Assembly: GCA_030045295.1 (NCBI GenBank)
Contig: JASIGD010000055.1
Span: 1-7,278, forward strand
Reading direction: 5' to 3'
Length of the DNA: 7,278 nucleotides
Source of the DNA: Streptosporangiaceae bacterium
GTDB taxonomy: Bacteria > Actinomycetota > Actinomycetes > Streptosporangiales > Streptosporangiaceae
Position 1 is the stretch's first letter, and each line of letters begins with the position of its first letter. Of the stretch, positions 6,301 through 7,278 are shown piece by piece. The notes under the pieces are model-generated. The model had not been told where the DNA came from. It did not search any database and was given only the letters and a program-made list of their open reading frames with translations. The translations under genes were made by a program, and so were the position numbers.

Positions 6301-7278
6301 TCAGCGGCGGTCCGGATCCTGGTCGGCGCCGTCCGGATCGGCCATCAGCGCGGCCGGCCGGACCGCGCCGGTGCCGAACCGGCCCGCGATCTTGTCGACC
6401 GCCTGCTCAGCCTCCCGCCAGCCGAGCGGCCTGTCGTCGAACGTCGGCTGGGCGTTCGCGCCCGCCGCCCGGGCCAGGCCCGACACCCGGACGCCGACCA
6501 GCCGGAGCCGCGCGCCGGGATCCAGGCCCGCCGACTCGTACAGCGAGCAGGCTGTGGCGTAAATCTCACGGGCCACGTCGGTCGGATGCGGCAGGGTGCG
6601 CGACCGGGTCATCGTCTTGAAGCTGGCCAGGCGTAGCTTGACCGAAATCGTCCGGGCCACGTACCCGCCTGCGCGCAGCGCACGCGCCGTCCGGCCGGAC
6701 ATCCTCAGCAGCTCCCGCCTGATCCGGTCCGGATCGTCGATGTCGGCCGGGAACGTCTCCTCCGCGCCGATGCTCTTTTCCTGGACGCGCGGCGTGACCG
6801 GGCGCTCATCGCGGCCCCACGCCAGCGCGGCCAGGTGCGTGCCGTGCGCGACGCCGAGCTCGCGCTGCAGGGTGGCGAGCGGGGTGTGCGCGATGTCGCC
6901 CACCGTGCGCAGTCCCAGCCGGGCGAGCACCTCCCCGGCCCGCTCTCCAACCCCCCACAGGGCGGCCACCGGCAGCGGGTGCAGGAAGTCGAGCACCCCG
7001 GTCCGCGGTACCACGAGGAGGCCGTCGGGCTTGCAGCGGACGGAGGCGATCTTGGCCACGAACTTGCACGGCGCGACCCCGACCGAGCAGGTAATGCCCT
7101 GCTGTTCGGCGACCTGGGCCCGGATACGGGCGGCGATCGCGGCGGGCGAGCCGAGCCGGCGGAGCGCGCCGGAGACGTCGAGGAACGCCTCGTCCAGCGC
7201 CAGCGGCTCCACCTCGGGCGTGACCGCGCCGAAGATCGCCATGACCTCCCTGGAGGCGGCGGCGTAGACCCGGTGCCT
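6301..7278 (-). CDS. dinB: DNA polymerase IV (Y-family), C-terminal part (gene runs off the right edge)
   Basis: DinB is the low-fidelity translesion polymerase that extends past damaged template bases. The window holds the last 325 residues; about 75-80 N-terminal residues, including the first metal-binding Asp, lie outside. Numbering from the first visible codon: REVMAIF (10-16), the catalytic pair Asp29-Glu30 in PLALDEAFLDV, and the palm motif SVGVAPCKFVAKIAS (65-79), where Cys71 stands at a position usually held by Asn. A helix-hairpin-helix thumb follows (LWGVGERAGEVLARLGLRTV), then the little-finger domain beginning around KSIGAEETF. Near the C-terminus, QPTFDD (bases 6450-6433) sits where actinobacterial DinB proteins carry a beta-clamp-binding Q-x-x-L-like motif. 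The reading frame is intact to TGA at 6303-6301. The ATG at 7242 is internal, since homologous sequence continues upstream to the edge. No LexA box is visible because the promoter is outside. Confidence 0.92.
   Translation of the reverse strand, partial: RHRVYAAASREVMAIFGAVTPEVEPLALDEAFLDVSGALRRLGSPAAIAARIRAQVAEQQGITCSVGVAPCKFVAKIASVRCKPDGLLVVPRTGVLDFLHPLPVAALWGVGERAGEVLARLGLRTVGDIAHTPLATLQRELGVAHGTHLAALAWGRDERPVTPRVQEKSIGAEETFPADIDDPDRIRRELLRMSGRTARALRAGGYVARTISVKLRLASFKTMTRSRTLPHPTDVAREIYATACSLYESAGLDPGARLRLVGVRVSGLARAAGANAQPTFDDRPLGWREAEQAVDKIAGRFGTGAVRPAALMADPDGADQDPDRR

Noticed and set aside
7240..7242. ATG at 7242 as the dinB start
   Set aside because: Homologous sequence (VYAAASREV) continues upstream to the window edge, and starting here would remove the first catalytic Asp.
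6596..7267. 223-residue plus-strand frame opposite dinB
   Set aside because: It is an antisense shadow; the dinB frame carries the conserved polymerase motifs.

Overview
This is a high-GC window (roughly 70% G+C by eye). It uses GTG and ATG starts, strong GGAGG ribosome binding sites and tight gene packing. The gene set is mraZ, a MoxR ATPase, a DUF58 protein, a membrane transglutaminase, a DUF3040 protein and dinB. Together these point to an actinomycete chromosome at the edge of the division and cell-wall (dcw) cluster. I cannot name the genus from sequence alone.

Layout. (1) Bases 1-177, minus strand: the first 59 codons of mraZ, the usual first gene of the dcw cluster; the cluster would continue to the left, outside the window. 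(2) Bases 178-670: a divergent 493-bp intergenic region. It carries a sigma-A-like mraZ promoter overlaid by four 10-bp-phased MraZ-box hexamers, and two further groups of the same hexamers in the opposite orientation, facing the moxR operon. (3) Bases 671-5674, plus strand: a compact three-gene operon. It encodes a MoxR-family AAA+ ATPase, a DUF58 membrane protein and a 919-residue multi-pass membrane transglutaminase-like protein (TgpA/DUF3488 type). The gaps are 10 bp and a 4-bp ATGA overlap. (4) Bases 5675-5698: a 24-bp convergent junction with a weak hairpin. (5) Bases 5699-6121, minus strand: a 140-residue DUF3040 two-helix membrane protein. (6) Bases 6122-6300: its leader, with a weak promoter candidate and two small inverted repeats. 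(7) Bases 6301-7278, minus strand: the last 325 codons of dinB (Y-family DNA polymerase IV), whose N-terminus lies beyond the right edge.

How the parts may work together. MraZ is a DNA-binding repressor that in other bacteria controls its own dcw promoter through 10-bp-spaced direct repeats. MoxR ATPases and DUF58 proteins are widely co-encoded and are thought to act together in assembling or activating protein complexes. The third partner here displays a papain-like Cys-His-Glu domain outside the membrane. The most interesting reading is that MraZ controls both the division/cell-wall cluster and this envelope operon from one shared intergenic region. The hexamers and their phasing are visible in the sequence; the regulation is inference. 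I saw no mobile element, CRISPR array, tRNA or rRNA.
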